From contig NC_042633.1 of assembly GCF_901001135.1 (NCBI RefSeq), positions 11,840,580-11,904,579 of the forward strand: a stretch of 64,000 nt of DNA, given 5' to 3'. Of the stretch, positions 11,076 through 23,443 are shown piece by piece (the stretch's first letter is position 1; each line of letters starts with the position of its first letter). A program made the translations under genes and the position numbers. The notes under the pieces were generated by a model. That model was given only the letters and a program-made list of their open reading frames with translations. It was not told the origin of the DNA and did no database searches. Origin of the DNA: Rhinatrema bivittatum (taxonomy: Eukaryota > Chordata > Amphibia > Gymnophiona > Rhinatrematidae).

Positions 11076-11548
11076 TTCTTTCAAATTTCTATTTAGAATC
11101 TTTTTCTGGAGGTTTTTTTTTTTAATTTAAGTTTTTTAAAGAGATTTTGAAAGAGACTTGAATCTAAAGGAGATTTTGAATTCTTTCCCACCCTACCACT
11201 CATCCAGTTACCCAAGGGTCTAATTCTTCTATATTGTCCAATATTGTTTAAGTAAGAAATGACTGTTTCATGGAGCAATTCATTCAGGAACCAACAAGAA
11301 AAGGAATTATTTTAGATGAAATTCTTAGTGGAATGCAGGATTTGGTGAGAGAGGTAACCTTGGTGCAACTATTTGGCATTAGTGATCCTAACATGATTAC
11401 GTTTGAATTAAAGATTGACAGGGGGACAATAAGTTTAGTGCTAGCACTAAACTTTCAAAAGGAAGACTTTAATAAACTAAGGAAGATTAAAAAAAAAACT
11501 GAAAAGTGCAGCTACAAAGATTAAGAGTAGGCAAAAGGTATGACATTG

Positions 11549-12331
11549 TGTTAGTGCCGCCGGCACTGTCGGGCCACTGGCGCCTTCCCTTACCCATGGT
11601 ACGCTTCCTCAGGTCTCCGCTGGGCTCCGTGCCACGACGGCAAGCTGGTGCCACCGCTCCCCGGGCCGTCCTGCTGCCACGCGGGCTCTGACGCTGCTGG
11701 TCCCGACTCCTCCTGGCATTCCTTAGCTTGCGCACGTGCTGGAGTCCCGCCTCTTAAAGGGGCCGCAGTGGGAAAACCTAGCCCGGCCCTTAGCTGATGT
11801 CAGGACTCTCTGCATTTATAAGGAGGCTTCCCCGGATACTCTCCGACTTGGCAACGAGTCTGCTTCGCTTCAATGGAGTCTTCCCTCCTTCAGTGGTGCC
11901 TTAAGTCCTGTTCCTGCCTTCCGAGCCCTGTTCCTGCTTTCCGAGCCCTGTTCCTGCTCCTGCTCCCATCCTTAGTTCCTGTGGACGGTTCTTCTGGCTT
12001 CGGACCTCGGACTGGCTATCGGTGACCCTCTGGCTTCTGACTCTGGACTGGCTAGCGGCGATCCTCTGGCTTCTGATCTTGGACTGACTTTGGATGATTC
12101 TTCCTGTTGTTACCCAACTCTCTTCACAGGGGCCCACCTAAGACCAGCCGGCCCCTGCACCCAAGGGCTCAACCCTTGGGAAACGGGATTGGTACTGGCA
12201 AAGCTGCAGCCGGCCCCTGCACCGGCCCGGCATCACCTTCCAACGGTGGGGACCTGCGGGAGTTTACCCTCTCAGGTTGTGCCAACTCCACCTCGGGCAA
12301 GGGGTCCACATTCTCATCCATCTCCACAACA
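11549..12331 (+). mobile_element. Gypsy solo LTR (783 bp) with 5-bp target duplication
   Basis: Begins TGTTAGTGCCGCC and ends CCACAACA, flanked by a perfect direct repeat CATTG (11544-11548 and 12332-12336). A TATA-like CATTTATAAGG lies at 11813-11823. It contains three diverged copies of a unit resembling CTGGCTTCTGACTCTGGACTGGCTA (11990-12085), as does the full-length chromovirus LTR at 35412. No internal region remains, so it arose by LTR-LTR recombination. Open frames inside are not genes. Confidence 0.88.
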
Positions 12332-13389
12332 CATTGTTTAAAAATACCATTTTAGAAGTGCAGGTCAGATGTATTCCACACATTAAAAAGGTGGAAGGAG
12401 GGCAAATGACTGTAGGCTTGGTTAAAAGGTGAAGTGATAAAGGCTATTTAGATTATAAACCTTCCTTGGAAAATTGGAAGCATGATACATCTGAAGAAAA
12501 TCAGAAAATAGCATAAATATTGGGAAGTTAAATGTAAAACATTGATAAGACTGGCTAAGAGAATTTCAAAAGAAACTGGTTGAAGAGTCAAAAACTCATA
12601 ATAAAACTTGTTTAAATGTATATGCATCAGGAACTTGTGAGGGGAATCAGTTGGGCCACTAGATAACTGAGGGGTTAAAGGGGCATTTAGAGAAGATAAA
12701 GCCAACGTGGAAGGACAAAATTAATTCTCTCCTTCTATGTTTACAAATGAAGATATTGTGGAGAAACACATTCCAGAGATGGTATTTAAGGGTGAGGATT
12801 GAAATGAACTGAACCAATTCAAGGTGAACCTGGAAGATGTGATAGGCTAGATTGTCAAACTAAACATAGAAAATCTCCTGGACCAGATGGTATATACCCC
12901 CAGGGTACAGAAAGAACTCAAAAAATGAAAATTCAGATCTATTGCTAGTAATTTGAAACCATCATTAAAATTGTCTATTGTACCTTAAGACTGAAAGTTG
13001 GCCAATATAACCTCAATATTAGATAAGGGAAACTGTAAACCAATGAGTCTGACTTCAGTGACAGGAAAAATTATGAAAAATATTTGAAAGAACAAAATCA
13101 CAGAACATAGACATGGTGTAAAGGATCACAGCTAGCATGGATTCTCCCAAAATAAGTCTTGCATTACAAATCTGCTACATTTTTTTGAAGAGGTTAATAA
13201 ACATATGGTTAAGGTGAGCCAGTAGATGTAGTGTATTTGGATTTTCAGAAGGCATTTGACAAGGTGATGGGATAAATTGGCAATGTACTTTTATGGATTG
13301 CAAGCTATTGAAGACAGAAAACCAAGAATAGAATAAAATGGTCAGTTTTCTCAGTGGATCTGTACTGTGATCGGTGCTTTTTAATTTAC

Positions 13390-14488
13390 CTTATAAATGG
13401 GCTCTGACCGACAGCCCACAAATGCGCAGTAGAGAGCAGCTCTACTGCACATGCGCGGAGCAGAGCTCTGCCCAACGTGCCGTGCATGCGCGGGCGACAG
13501 AGCACGTCAATCACAGCGGCGGGGAGGAGCAGTGGCGGACGTGCCGTTTTGCGGCAGGGAGGAGTAGCAGTGGACATGGCGTTTTGCGGTGGGGAGGAGC
13601 AGTGGCGGGCGCGGCGGGCGGTATCTGAGCATCGGGCAGGCCAGCAACAAGCCTGGTGGTGAGGCACACGCGCGAGTGAGACCCCCGGAGAGCACGTCGG
13701 GCCGACAACTTGAGTCCATCCCTCCTTCGCCGGGGAAAGGGGGAGGGAGCTGGGAAGAGGGGAGGGACAGCAGTGAAAACGAGCCAACAACTTGAGCCCA
13801 TCCCTCCAACGCCGGGGAAGGGGGGAGGGAGAGCAGTGAAAAGTTGGACTGACACAGCCTGAGCCTGTCCCTCTGCCGCTGGGGAATGGGTTAGGGAGAA
13901 GGGACCAGCACGCAAAGGGACAGCAGTGAGAAGCCACAGTAAACAGGGAGGGAGGTACGGAGAGAGGGACAACAGCCGGCCCTGTAGAAGAGATCAAGAG
14001 GGAGTGGAGGAGGGCTGAAGGAGAGGGAAGGGGTTGAGGATGATGTGAGAGGGGAAGAAAGAAAGAAGATGAGAGGGGATGGATAGAAAAGGGAAGAGGA
14101 TATGAGTGCATAAGTGGGAAGGTTAAGATGTTCTGGAGACCAGAAAAAGAGGGAGGGCTGAGGGAGAGGGAAGGGGTTGTGGATGAGGTGAGAGGGGAAG
14201 GAAAGGGAAGATGAGGGGATGGAAGGAAAAGGTAAGAGGATATGAGTGCATAAGTGGGAAGGGTAAGAAGTTATGGAGAAGAGAAAAAGAGGGAGTGAAG
14301 GAGGGCTGAGGGAGAGGGAAGGGGTTGTGGATGAGGTGAGAGGGGAAGATGAGAGGGGATGGAAAGAAAAGGGTATAGGATATCAGTGAGTAAGTGGAAA
14401 GGGTAAGAGGTTGTGGAGAACAGAGCGGCTCTGACCGACGTGCCAGTCTGATTGATGGAATCTTGCCAGTTTTAACAGGCTTAATGGC
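13390..14488 (-). repeat. GC-rich insertion with a purine-rich minisatellite
   Basis: Splits the CR1 copy. The left end (ATAAATGGGCTCTGACCGACAGCCCACAAATGCGCAGTAGAGAGCAGCTCTAC) is the complement of 2085-2170 in repeat copy 1, so the two share a module. A partial repeat of the motif GCTCTGACCGACGTGCC occurs at 14429-14446. The middle has three copies of a purine-rich unit of about 150 bp (13970-14430, GAGGGCTG..GAGAGGGAAGGGGTTG). Open frames on the minus strand follow this low-complexity sequence and are not supported as genes. Confidence 0.6.
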
Positions 14489-14905
14489 TTGTATATTTAT
14501 AAAAGATCTTGAAAAGGGAATGATGAGTAAAGTGATCAAATTTACGATGACACAAAATTATTCAGCATAGTAAAATCACAAGCAGATACTGCTAAATTGC
14601 TGGAGGACCTTGACAAACTGGAAGATTTTGCGTCCAAATGACAAATGAAATTTAATGTGGACCAGTTTAGGGTGATGCATATGGTGAAAAAATAACCCAT
14701 ACTGTATTTAAATGATGCCATATTTCAAGTTAGGAGTTACCACCCAGGAAAAAGAGCTAGGCATCCTAGAAGACAATACATTAAAATTAACCCTGACTAA
14801 AATTTAAGATCCTTAGCATCATTAATGGGTCATTGGCAGAGCAAACAAAAATTGATGAAATACACAAATTTAAATTCCTTAGATGTAACAAATTTAAGAG
14901 ACTAT

Positions 14906-15267
14906 GGGCCTCATTTTCTAAAGAATCGCAGGCCTGTGATACTTTAGGGACTGAGGGGTGGGGGGCCGAAATGGGGGGCGGGCCTGCGCTAGCCGGCAGC
15001 GATCGCACCGTCGCGGTGCGATCGCTGCCGGTTTCGCACCCAATAGCGCCACCATAGAAGGTGTAGCTATTGGGCGCGAACTCGGACGCGAAAAGGGCTT
15101 TACCTTTTCGTCGTCCGCGGAGTCTTTGCGGAGTCGGCCCCGGTGACGCCCCGACTCCTCCTCTTCTGGGGCCGACTCCGCCCCCATTTTGGTATTGCAC
15201 ACGATAAGGGATTTTTCGCGTGCGAAACGTCCCTTATCGCATGCGATCCCTCTGGAAAATGAGGCCC
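14906..15267. mobile_element. Small TIR element (362 bp) with internal palindrome
   Basis: Starts GGGCCTCATTTTCTA and ends with its inverse, GGAAAATGAGGCCC. Flanked by TAT on both sides (14903-14905 and 15268-15270). A perfect hairpin GCAGCGATCGCACCGTCGC / GCGGTGCGATCGCTGC lies at 14996-15028. The interior is GC-rich and non-coding. A 3-bp AT-only target duplication suggests a Harbinger-type MITE, but the class is uncertain. Confidence 0.75.
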
Positions 15268-15270
15268 TAT

Positions 15271-15902
15271 GAGGCAGATAGCAGCCCAGCAGCTGGATGG
15301 AGGCTAACCAGTCTGGCAGTGCCTTTGTTTCTCAAACAGAGCACCAGAAAGAATATCATCACCTTGTTGTGGCAGGAATTTATCATTTAGTTAGGACCTA
15401 CTCTCTTTGTGATGACATATCCCACATAAATCACCAATATTCTCCAGAAAATATGTACTTAGTTGCATAATGTATGTACATTCATAGAAAAGAGGAACTC
15501 AGGGTGTGTTTTAGCGGCATGTTCCAAAGCTATATACATGCACTGAATTTTCTAATCATTTAAGTGAATGTGCATAGTTTTATCCACAGAATAAGCTGAT
15601 ATTTAAATTCAGTGCATGTGAATATCTTGTGTTTGTAAATCAGCTGGGTTTGTGCATTGCCAATTGAGTGATGTATTGAAGATCATTTTCAAAAGGATTT
15701 ATGCACATAAGACTGTTGCAAATTGATACTTTTACGCCTGTAACTCCTTTGAAAATTCACTCCATAGCAATGAATTTTCAAAAAGTTTCACACACTAAAT
15801 TGCTTTCATATATGCTACTTTTACCCATTTAACTCCTTTGAAAATTAATTCCTTGATGTACTTTTGCTTACCTTTCAATGGATATTTCCTGATATTTTTT
15901 AG
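15271..15902. other. Rest of V2R intron 1
   Basis: AT-rich intronic DNA ending in a pyrimidine-rich tract and TTTTTTAG acceptor (15895-15902). Two imperfect copies of a unit resembling ACTTTTAC.C.TTAACTCCTTTGAAAAT are at 15729-15760 and 15819-15848; otherwise nothing recognised. Confidence 0.7.
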
Positions 15903-16194
15903 ACTACAGTTAGGTTTTTACCAACATGTGAATGTCATGGTCTTTGCCTTGAAAGAAATTAACAAAAACAATTACCCATTGCCAAACATCAGCTTGGGGT
16001 TCTGGATATACGACTCCTGCAATGCCCCATCCAGGTCCTTGCAAGGTACAATGTGGCAACTCACCGGAAACAAAGACGCCATACCAAATTACTCCTGTAG
16101 GGGGACAACTCCATTAGCTGCAGTGATTGGCGATAACCAGTCTCAGATGTCCATAACCATAGCTCAGCTACTGGGAGTCTATAAACAGGCACAG
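15903..16194 (+). CDS. Vomeronasal type-2 receptor, exon 2 (ligand-binding domain)
   Basis: Second coding exon, 292 nt: one base completing the exon 1 codon, then 97 codons, ending in phase 0 at a GTATGG donor. It encodes the first part of lobe 1 of the venus-flytrap domain: VFALKEINKN, LPNISLGFWIYDSC and PLAAVIGDNQSQMS, all typical of V2R exon 2. N-linked glycosylation sequons (NIS, NYS, NQS) are present. The acceptor is the AG at 15901-15902; a second AG at 15908-15909 would break the frame. No stop or frameshift. Intron 2 is only 343 bp. Confidence 0.9.
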
Positions 16195-16537
16195 GTATGG
16201 ATCAGTTATAACAAATTATGAAATATCCTGCTGCTCTGGCTAGTTGTAAAGACAATTTCAATGCATTGCTTGCTACACTTAAAAAGCCAGACTAAAAATG
16301 TGGTTGTATGGGAAGTCATTATGGTTGCTATTACTTATTGTCAAGAAGGAGAATGGATGAATGTAGGTGAAGAGATTGATCACCTTTGTCCTAAAGTACA
16401 TGGTTAAGGCAAGAAAATTTAGTGTGTCTTGAGATACCCTGTAAGAAAAAGTAAAAAATATTTTATGTTATAACTCTCAAAATTGCTGATCAAGGGTAAG
16501 AGAAAACCAATTAATGCTGTTGGTCAAATTCTTCTAG
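16195..16537. other. V2R intron 2
   Basis: A 343-bp intron with GTATGG donor and TTCTAG acceptor. No repeat or ORF recognised. Its short length contrasts with introns 1 and 3. Confidence 0.85.
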
Positions 16538-17377
16538 ATCAGCTATGCCTCAACTGTAGCCACTCTTAGTGATAAAAGTCGATTTCCCTCTTTCCTCCGC
16601 ACTGTTCCAAGTGATGATTTGCAGTCTCTGGGCATCGCCCGGTTGATCACCTTCTTTGGTTGGACATGGATTGGAATCCTTGCTGAGAACAATGACTATG
16701 GACTGATTGGGAGTCAGATGCTAAAAGAAGAGCTGGTCAAGGCTGGGGTCTGTGTTGCCTTCTATGAAATCATCCCCCTGTTTTACTCTCAAGAGAAGAT
16801 TCAGCGCATTGTGCAGGTGGTGAAAAAGATGACAACGAGGGTCATTGTGGTCTTTTCCACTAACGAGAATCTCTATCCTGTCATGCTGGCAATTGCAAAG
16901 AGTCACATATCTGGGAAAGTCTGGCTTGCTTCAGATGGCTGGGGTCCTTTTCCATTATTTAATGAAAAGGATTTCTTTAAACTTCTGAAAGGAACAATTG
17001 GAATCACTGTTCCTACAGGCAACATTCCAGTGTTCAAAGAATACCTCTATAACCTTCATCCTTTAACAGCTACAGAAGACATCTTTGTTGGGCAATTTTG
17101 GGAAGACGCATTTGGCTGCAAGTGGGCTGACCCCAACATGGACCAGGCCACTCTTCAAGAACTAAGCAGAGAAAGGAAACTCTGCACAGGAGAGGAAGAC
17201 TTGAGGACCATTAATAACTATTTCTTTGATATGACAAACCTAAGGTCCGTTTATAATGCCTATAATGCTGTGTACATTGTGGCCCATGCCCTACATGCCA
17301 TGTACGCCTGTGAACCTGGAAAAGGACCTTTCTTCAATGGGACATGTGGGGACATCAAACACTTTGAGCCTTGGCAG
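16538..17377 (+). CDS. Vomeronasal type-2 receptor, exon 3 (core of ligand-binding domain)
   Basis: 840 nt, exactly 280 codons, phase 0 to phase 0. It opens with ISYASTVATLSDKSRFPSFL and VPSDDLQSLGIA, the conserved start of V2R exon 3, then FGWTWIGILAENNDYG, the lobe 2 strands (VIVVFSTNENLYPV), the hinge motif WLASDGWG, and NAVYIVAHALHAMYAC near the end. It finishes FEPWQ at a GTATGG donor (17378). Size and boundaries match the large exon 3 of the family. No disruption is seen, so this part of the receptor looks intact. Residues that set ligand choice cannot be assigned from sequence alone. Confidence 0.93.
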
Positions 17378-17904
17378 GTATGGGCCAATTTTTGTTTGCG
17401 ATATGAGATTATAAGTATGCATGACCTGTACAGTTCACAAAATTTCAATTGCATGCAGTAGGAAGTACATTTTTAAAAGGGCATCTAACTGCAGAATAAT
17501 GTGTACTATAGACTTTTCAGCCTAGACAGCCTTTACTTGTCTTAAATCACCAGCTACTTATATACTGTTAATGAATATATATTTATTATTATTGATTAAA
17601 ATGTATTAATCACGTTGAAGATCCAGTTGGTATCACCCAATTATAAATCATAATACAATACACAGACATAAATGAAAATATTCATAAAACATTATCTATT
17701 TTGATTTGTTAATTTTAACTGTACTTCAAAGAAAGGAATCCCTGTATATAAGATGACTGGTCTGACCCTACTTTATTTGCCTTCTCATTAAGGCCTTATC
17801 GATCATTTAGGCCCCACTGAAGAACAAGAAACTTCTCTTCCTTCACCACACAATTCACTGAGATGGATGAAGTATTAGGGGTTCCACTCCTTCTGATTGG
17901 TCTT
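17378..17904. other. Start of V2R intron 3
   Basis: AT-rich intronic sequence with no recognised repeat, up to the solo LTR at 17910. Intron 3 extends 17378-53364 (35,987 bp). Confidence 0.7.
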
Positions 17905-17909
17905 TACTC

Positions 17910-18621
17910 TGTTGCTCATCCCGGCCGCCCCAGGGCCGCGCCCAGGCCTGCTCACCTTCTTCCTTGCTCCGCAGGTCCCGGGCCTACCTCTCCCACTGCC
18001 GCGGCAAGTCGACTGCGTGGACCAATACCTGGAACTGACCTCTTCTTGCCTCTGACCACGCTTGATTTGATACCTGGTACTGACCTTTGCTTGCCCCTGA
18101 GCACGCTTGGACTGATACCTGGAACTGACCCTTGCTTTAGATGGCCATCCTCGGATGGATACCCTGGCTTTGACCCTTGCGCTCCATTTGGACACTCTCT
18201 TTGCTTCTCCTGAGACCACAAGGTCTACCGGCCTTGATGCTGTCTGCGGCTTTCCTCATGCTAGACCACTAGGTGCTGTCTACCTTGCCTGGAGGACCTT
18301 CAGTTTCTGCCTCGTACCCATGGTCTCCGGTATTCTCGGTTCTGGTCTAGCTCGTCTGTTCACCATCAGCCATGTACCTCTACTCTTGGTGGGCACACCT
18401 CTCTACCATCTCTCCGAGAGACTCCCAGAGACCCACCTAAGCCCAGGCAGCCCGGGAATCCAAGGGCACAACCCGCGGAGCCCCCGGGCCGTTATTGGTG
18501 AAGCTTCAGCTTGCCTCTGTCTCCTTGTGTGCTCCGCCTCCTGGCAGCAGGCGCCCTCTGGGATCCCTCAGAGGGCTGTACCAATCCTGTACCAGGCCAA
18601 GGGTCCACCTCTAGCGCAACA
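17910..18621 (+). mobile_element. Gypsy-type solo LTR (712 bp) with 5-bp target duplication
   Basis: Begins TGTTGCTCATCCCGG and ends TAGCGCAACA. The flanking direct repeat TACTC is perfect (17905-17909, 18622-18626). It contains tandem copies of a unit resembling GATACCTGGAACTGACCTTTGCTTGCC (18024-18135), reminiscent of the tandem units in the other Gypsy LTRs here. No internal region, so it is a solo LTR. Open frames inside are not genes. Confidence 0.85.
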
Positions 18622-18974
18622 TACTCTTTAGCTCATACCAGGGAGAGACACTTGTACTCTGTCCAGCAGAACTAATATCTCCACACAATATCTCTGATTT
18701 CTTCAGAAACAGATTCAGGTTCTAAAACTTCAAAAAATCCTCTTAATAACTCCCCCTATGGTACAATATTATATTGCATTTTTAAAACCTATCATCTTTG
18801 GGGGAAGAGCCCATTCACTATCTTCTTCACACCTCCAATGAACCTCCTATTGTTGGAAAGTTCCCAATGATGAAGCATAGTACCATATCTTGTATTACAT
18901 AGGCAGCATATACATTTAAAAATAAATAAATATAGTCAGACATAACAGTAATCGCATATTGGTTGAAACAGAGT
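18622..18974. other. Intronic sequence between solo LTR and L2
   Basis: AT-rich, contains the TACTC target duplicate at its start. Nothing else recognised. Confidence 0.6.
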
Positions 18975-21560
18975 AAGTACAATAAATTTATTTATTTGGT
19001 TTTGTATACCATCGCTAAGACGAGCCATCTTAATGCTTTACAATAAAATACAAGAAGCAGTCATTAATACAGGACATTTACAATCAAAAACAGTCTTCCT
19101 ATATATGGTAACTGTTTGTAAAAAATAAATAGAAGGTACAATTAACAATTCATTAAAATTAAATATCATAAGATCAAGCAGCAATGATAATGTTTGGGGA
19201 GAATATTATTCAAAAATCAAATTGAGTGCCATAAAACAGAAAATAACAACTCTGGTAAAATATACATAATTAAAAGATAAATTAAAAATGAAATCAAAAT
19301 ACAATAAAACTCAAGTAGTCATAAGAAACATTTCAAAATTAGGGTAAAACAAAAAATAATATAGAATCAAACAGCGCATTTCGCTCAAGCTGTATATGCT
19401 TCACTAAAAAGCCAGGTTTTTAATTCACGCTTAAACTTTTTAAAGTTGGACTCTAGTGTTAATGAGATTGGTAGGGTGTTCCAAATATTTGGGCCTGCTC
19501 ATGATAGTGCTCTCTCCCTCACTTGGTTCAAAAGTGCCGATTGTACAGAGGGTAATGAAAGTAACCCCTTGTTTGCTGAGCGTAAGTTTCTCTGTGGGAC
19601 GTGCAATCTGAAAACTGTGTTTAACCAATTGACGTGCTCACCAAAAAGTAATCTATGCAGAATACAGAGGTTTTAAATTTGACGTGAGATTCAATTGGTA
19701 ACCAATGGAGGTTCATCAGTGTGGGGGTGATGTGGTCAGATCTCTTTTTGCCTGTTAGTATCCTTGTTGCAGCGTTTTGAAGGACTTGAAGTGGATTGAT
19801 AGAGGAGGACAGGAGACCTAACAATAACGAATTACAATAATCTGTGCTAGTAAATATTAAGGCTTGAAGTACTGTCTGGAAGTCATTTTGTGAGAGAAGT
19901 GATTTTAATCGTTTCAAGGTCATTAATTTAAAATAGCCTTCTTTTACTTTCAGCAAAATATGTTTATTGAATGATAATTCAGAGTCCATAGTAACACCTA
20001 GGTCCCTGATTTGTTCAGCCAGCTTAAAATTAGTATTATCGTTTAGCGAGATTAGCCTGTCCTTTATCCATCCCTCATAGTACTGTATCTGATAAAGCGA
20101 GGAGGAGAGTTTCAGTGCTAAAGTGACGTCTGAAACCAAATTGAGTGGGATAAAGTATGTCATGTGAGTCTAAATGGGAAGTTAACTGATTATGGACTAT
20201 CTTTTCAATTAATTGTGCGACAAAGGAAAGATTTGAGACCGGTCTATAGTTATTCAGCATGGTGTGATCTAAATTCTTCTTCTTTAATGTAGGTCTGACG
20301 ATTGCACCTTTCAGACAATCTGGGAGTTTACCCTCCGAGAGTGATTTATTAATGAGGTTAGTAATAATTGGTGAAATTGTCAGAATTATTGGTTTAAGCT
20401 CTATGATCCGAATTGCATCTAAAGGATGGTTAGCAGGGTTCATCGTATTGATTAGCCGTTCAACCTCGAGAATTGAGGTATCCTCAAAGTCTAACCAGAT
20501 GGGAATGTCTTTTTTGCCGAGTGAGATAACCTGTTGTTTCATGTTATCTAGATTATCTAACAGTTTGTCTATTTGTTCCTTAAAAAAATAAGCAATTTCA
20601 TTGCATCTTACATCCGGTAATTCTACATCGGGATAAGTAGTATCAGAGGTTAATTTATTCACAATCTTGAAGAGAGATTGTTGATTGTTAGAAAATGTGT
20701 TAATCTTTTTCCCATAGTACTCTTTTTTTGGTGGTGTTGATTAGTTTTTTGTAGTGGGCTAAAAATGAACGATAATTACTAAGTGCTATAATGGATTTAC
20801 TCTTTCTCCAGATCATTTCTTTCTGTCTTAACAGTTTCTTTTCAGTGCTGATCTTTTCGTTATACCATGGGTTTGATTTCCTATTTTTAGGGAGGGTTTT
20901 ACTTTTAATGGGGTTCATTCTATTTGCAATTTCCGACGTAATTTCTAGCCATGAGTCCACTGCATCTTGTGCAGATGTTGAGTTAATGTTCATTGTTTTA
21001 TTTAGAAGTTCATTATTTAATTCATCGGTCTTAAACGGTGGTCGGTATTTAAATTGGGATGGACATGTTGGCTGTTGAGCAGATAATTCTTTAAAATTAA
21101 AATCCACATGAATTAGAAAATGATCTGACCATGGGACTGGGGATATTGTTACTTCTGACGCCATTGTCAAATATTCATTATAAAAGATCAAATCAAGTGC
21201 ATGCCCTGCCTTGTGGGTAGTTTCCTTACTTAGTAAGTTGTAACCAAGGGCAGAGAGAGCATCTATCAATGTATGACATGTTATAGAGCATGGATCTTTA
21301 TCAACCTGTAGGTTAAAATCTCCAAGGATGATCAAAGGTTTGTTAGGTTTAAGATTGGCAACAAAAAATTCCACAATGGGTGAAATATTTAGTTTGAGCA
21401 AACCCAGGGGGGGCAGTAAACTAGACAGATCTGCATATTATTTGAGAAAAATAAGGCTATTTCATGGTTTTGTACCTGAGCAATAGGGTGGATTTTCATA
21501 CCAAATTTCTTTTTAATAATTAGAATTAAATCAATAAGGTGTATAACAAGGATCAAATAA
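18975..21560 (-). mobile_element. L2-type LINE with internally deleted reverse transcriptase
   Basis: Read on the minus strand: an apurinic-endonuclease segment (LIILGDFNLQVDKD, WSDHFLIHVDF; 20700-21545, frameshift near 21395), a linker, the start of RT (NNYRPVSNLSFVAQLIEKIV, TQFGFRRHFSTETLLLAL; 20163-20662), then immediately the RT thumb and C-terminus (RDLGVTMDSELSF, LHWLPIESHVKFK; 19690-20050). The expected block with the YADD catalytic motif, roughly 100-150 codons, is missing. The 3' end carries an (AAATA)n tail complement near 18980-19000. The element cannot be active. Confidence 0.88.
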
Positions 21561-22930
21561 ATATGGTGCCTCCATACATGGATGGGCAATAAGCAGTAAA
21601 TATCAACACAAGAATAGTTAAGAGCTAAGTGTATATGGCAGGTGTTCTGTCTAATTCTGGGAACTCTATTGATTTGGCTCAGAGTTAACTGGGCCATGCA
21701 GGTAGAAGAGAAGGAGTGTGGTACTCAGGCCATATGGCTAAAAAAAGGAGTAGCGTCAACCCTCAAGTAGAACAAGAAGAAAGCTGATCAGCCAGGTCCC
21801 TAAGCAGGAGGTGGAAAGTGTAAAAGAACAATCGACCCCTGCACAGAGGAAGAAGAAACAGTACCAGCCTAGGCCTGGTGTGGGGAAAGGAAATTCAAGG
21901 TTGGTTGGCACCTGTTGGGGGAGGAATGCAGAAAGTGATCTAATTCCCACCACTCGCCAATGCAGAAGAAACAGGAGGAGATCTGTGAGCCTGGAGGAGG
22001 AAGCTTTTTCTCTGGTGGGTTCAGGGTGAGGAGAGAGAATGACTGAGCATGTGTGTGAATGAGAGAGAGAGAGGGAATGTTTGTGTTTGGAAAAGGGAGT
22101 TAAAAGAGTGAGTGATCATATGTGAGAAGCTGTGTGTGAAAATGAGAGTGACCCTGTGTGAGAATGATCATTTGTGTGTGTGAAAGAAGGAATGAGAGAA
22201 ATGTGCATAGTGTGTTTATGTATGAAAGGGCATATGCTACTGCAGCACCCGCATGCACCCCCCCTTTCTAATTCACAGTCATCTCAGGATTAATTGAAAT
22301 CAGAAGCTCCCAGGTATGGTTCTGCCATGTGTGTAATGTGGAAGGGAGGAGTCACTCAGTTATTAAATAATGGGAAAGCTAATCAGAAAAACCAATCCTT
22401 GCAGTTTTTTCTTTTTCCCAGGTAGTCTTCTCTGGCTCTCATGCCCTTTGCCATAGTTTAGCATAGTTTAGGGACCAGGCAATAGAAGTCCCTGTTATTG
22501 GGTTTGGTTAGGGTGGCCTGGGCAATGGATGGGATGATGAATGGAGAGTTTCAGCAGGAGCATATAGAATCACCTGATTTCTATAAAGTGAGCACATTGG
22601 CAGCTTGTCTGCTGTGCCTGTACATTTTTTAAAATAAAAAATATACTTGTAGAATTTCCAAACACACTTCCAAAATACTTTGTGGAATAGCTCTTTACTA
22701 TGCTGCTAAAAAGATAAATGTGGTGAAAAATGTGTACCTGCTTTCAGGTAAATAAAAATCCACTTATGCAGACTCAGCAAATCCATCACACGTTCTGTGC
22801 AGAGATCTGACCAGCTCTTTGAAAATGTCCCCAATTACGTTTTCCAAAACGTTTCCTTCTTTTTGTTGAAATAATGCACTGATTTATTTTTAGGAAAATT
22901 CTAGGCTTCTCTCTTTCTTTTTATGCTGTG
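21561..22930. other. Intronic sequence, no element assigned
   Basis: Contains TGTG/GAGA-rich stretches at 22040-22200. No ORF or terminal repeats recognised. Confidence 0.5.
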
Positions 22931-22931
22931 A

Positions 22932-23156
22932 TGAACTTTATAGAGGAACTCATTGGGTGATAAGTGATCTTCATATGTAGCCACTATATTTATGTGACGA
23001 AAGCTCTCACCAGAATCATTCATAATAATACCCATAAGTAACCTAATGATTAAAAAACCCGGAAGTTTATAGGGTTTACCTTCACAAAAGCCACATAAAT
23101 ATAGTGGCTACATATGAAGGTCATTTATCACCCAATGAGTTCCTCTATATAGCAAG
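22932..23156. repeat. Inverted repeat of about 62-bp arms (MITE-like)
   Basis: GAACTTTATAGAGGAACTCATTGGGTGATAAGTGATCTTCATATGTAGCCACTATATTTATGT at 22932-22995 is the near-complement of 23095-23156. The spacer is about 100 bp and AT-rich. The shape suggests a small foldback or MITE, but I found no clear target duplication. Confidence 0.7.
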
Positions 23157-23443
23157 TCAAGATGTATTTAGTATTTGCATATACATGCTACTACGTGGGT
23201 TTTCTTTATTATAGTGATGAACTTTATTGAATAAATATAAAGTTAATCCAAAGAAGTTGCTATACACAAGTTTAGAGATCCAAGAGCCCTTTCCAGACAA
23301 TCTGACAAAAGGCATCACAACCTGCATTGAACCCAGTTTATCCAGGACATATGAGATGACTGAGACTCTATGCAAAGGTATCTGCAAAGAAGCCATAGGA
23401 GAATCCTAAACTACAGTGCTGTTTACATGTTTCTACTGAAAAT
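23157..23443. other. Short intronic stretch
   Basis: Partly repeats GATGAACTTTAT.GA seen near 22930. Nothing else recognised. Confidence 0.5.

Larger units (their letters stand above)
11230..14905 (+). mobile_element. CR1 LINE ORF2, sense, decayed and split by two insertions
   Basis: The frame at 11270-11524 matches the C-terminal end of a CR1 ORF2 endonuclease domain (EPTRKGIILDEILSGMQDLV, then SDPNMITFEL). Decayed linker and RT sequence continues at 12337-13389 (GPDGIYP-like, GSVLGP-like) and 14489-14820 (F-x-DDTK-like block with many stops). The gaps are a Gypsy solo LTR (11549-12331) and a GC-rich insertion (about 13390-14488). The copy has many stops and frameshifts and is old. Confidence 0.7.

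Noticed and set aside
11736..12355. Frames inside the solo LTR, and similarly at 17863-18631
   Set aside because: Inside LTRs with exact target duplications; no internal gene expected.
13386..14539. Minus-strand frames of 138-241 codons
   Set aside because: Purine-rich tandem DNA and repeat modules; no family resemblance.
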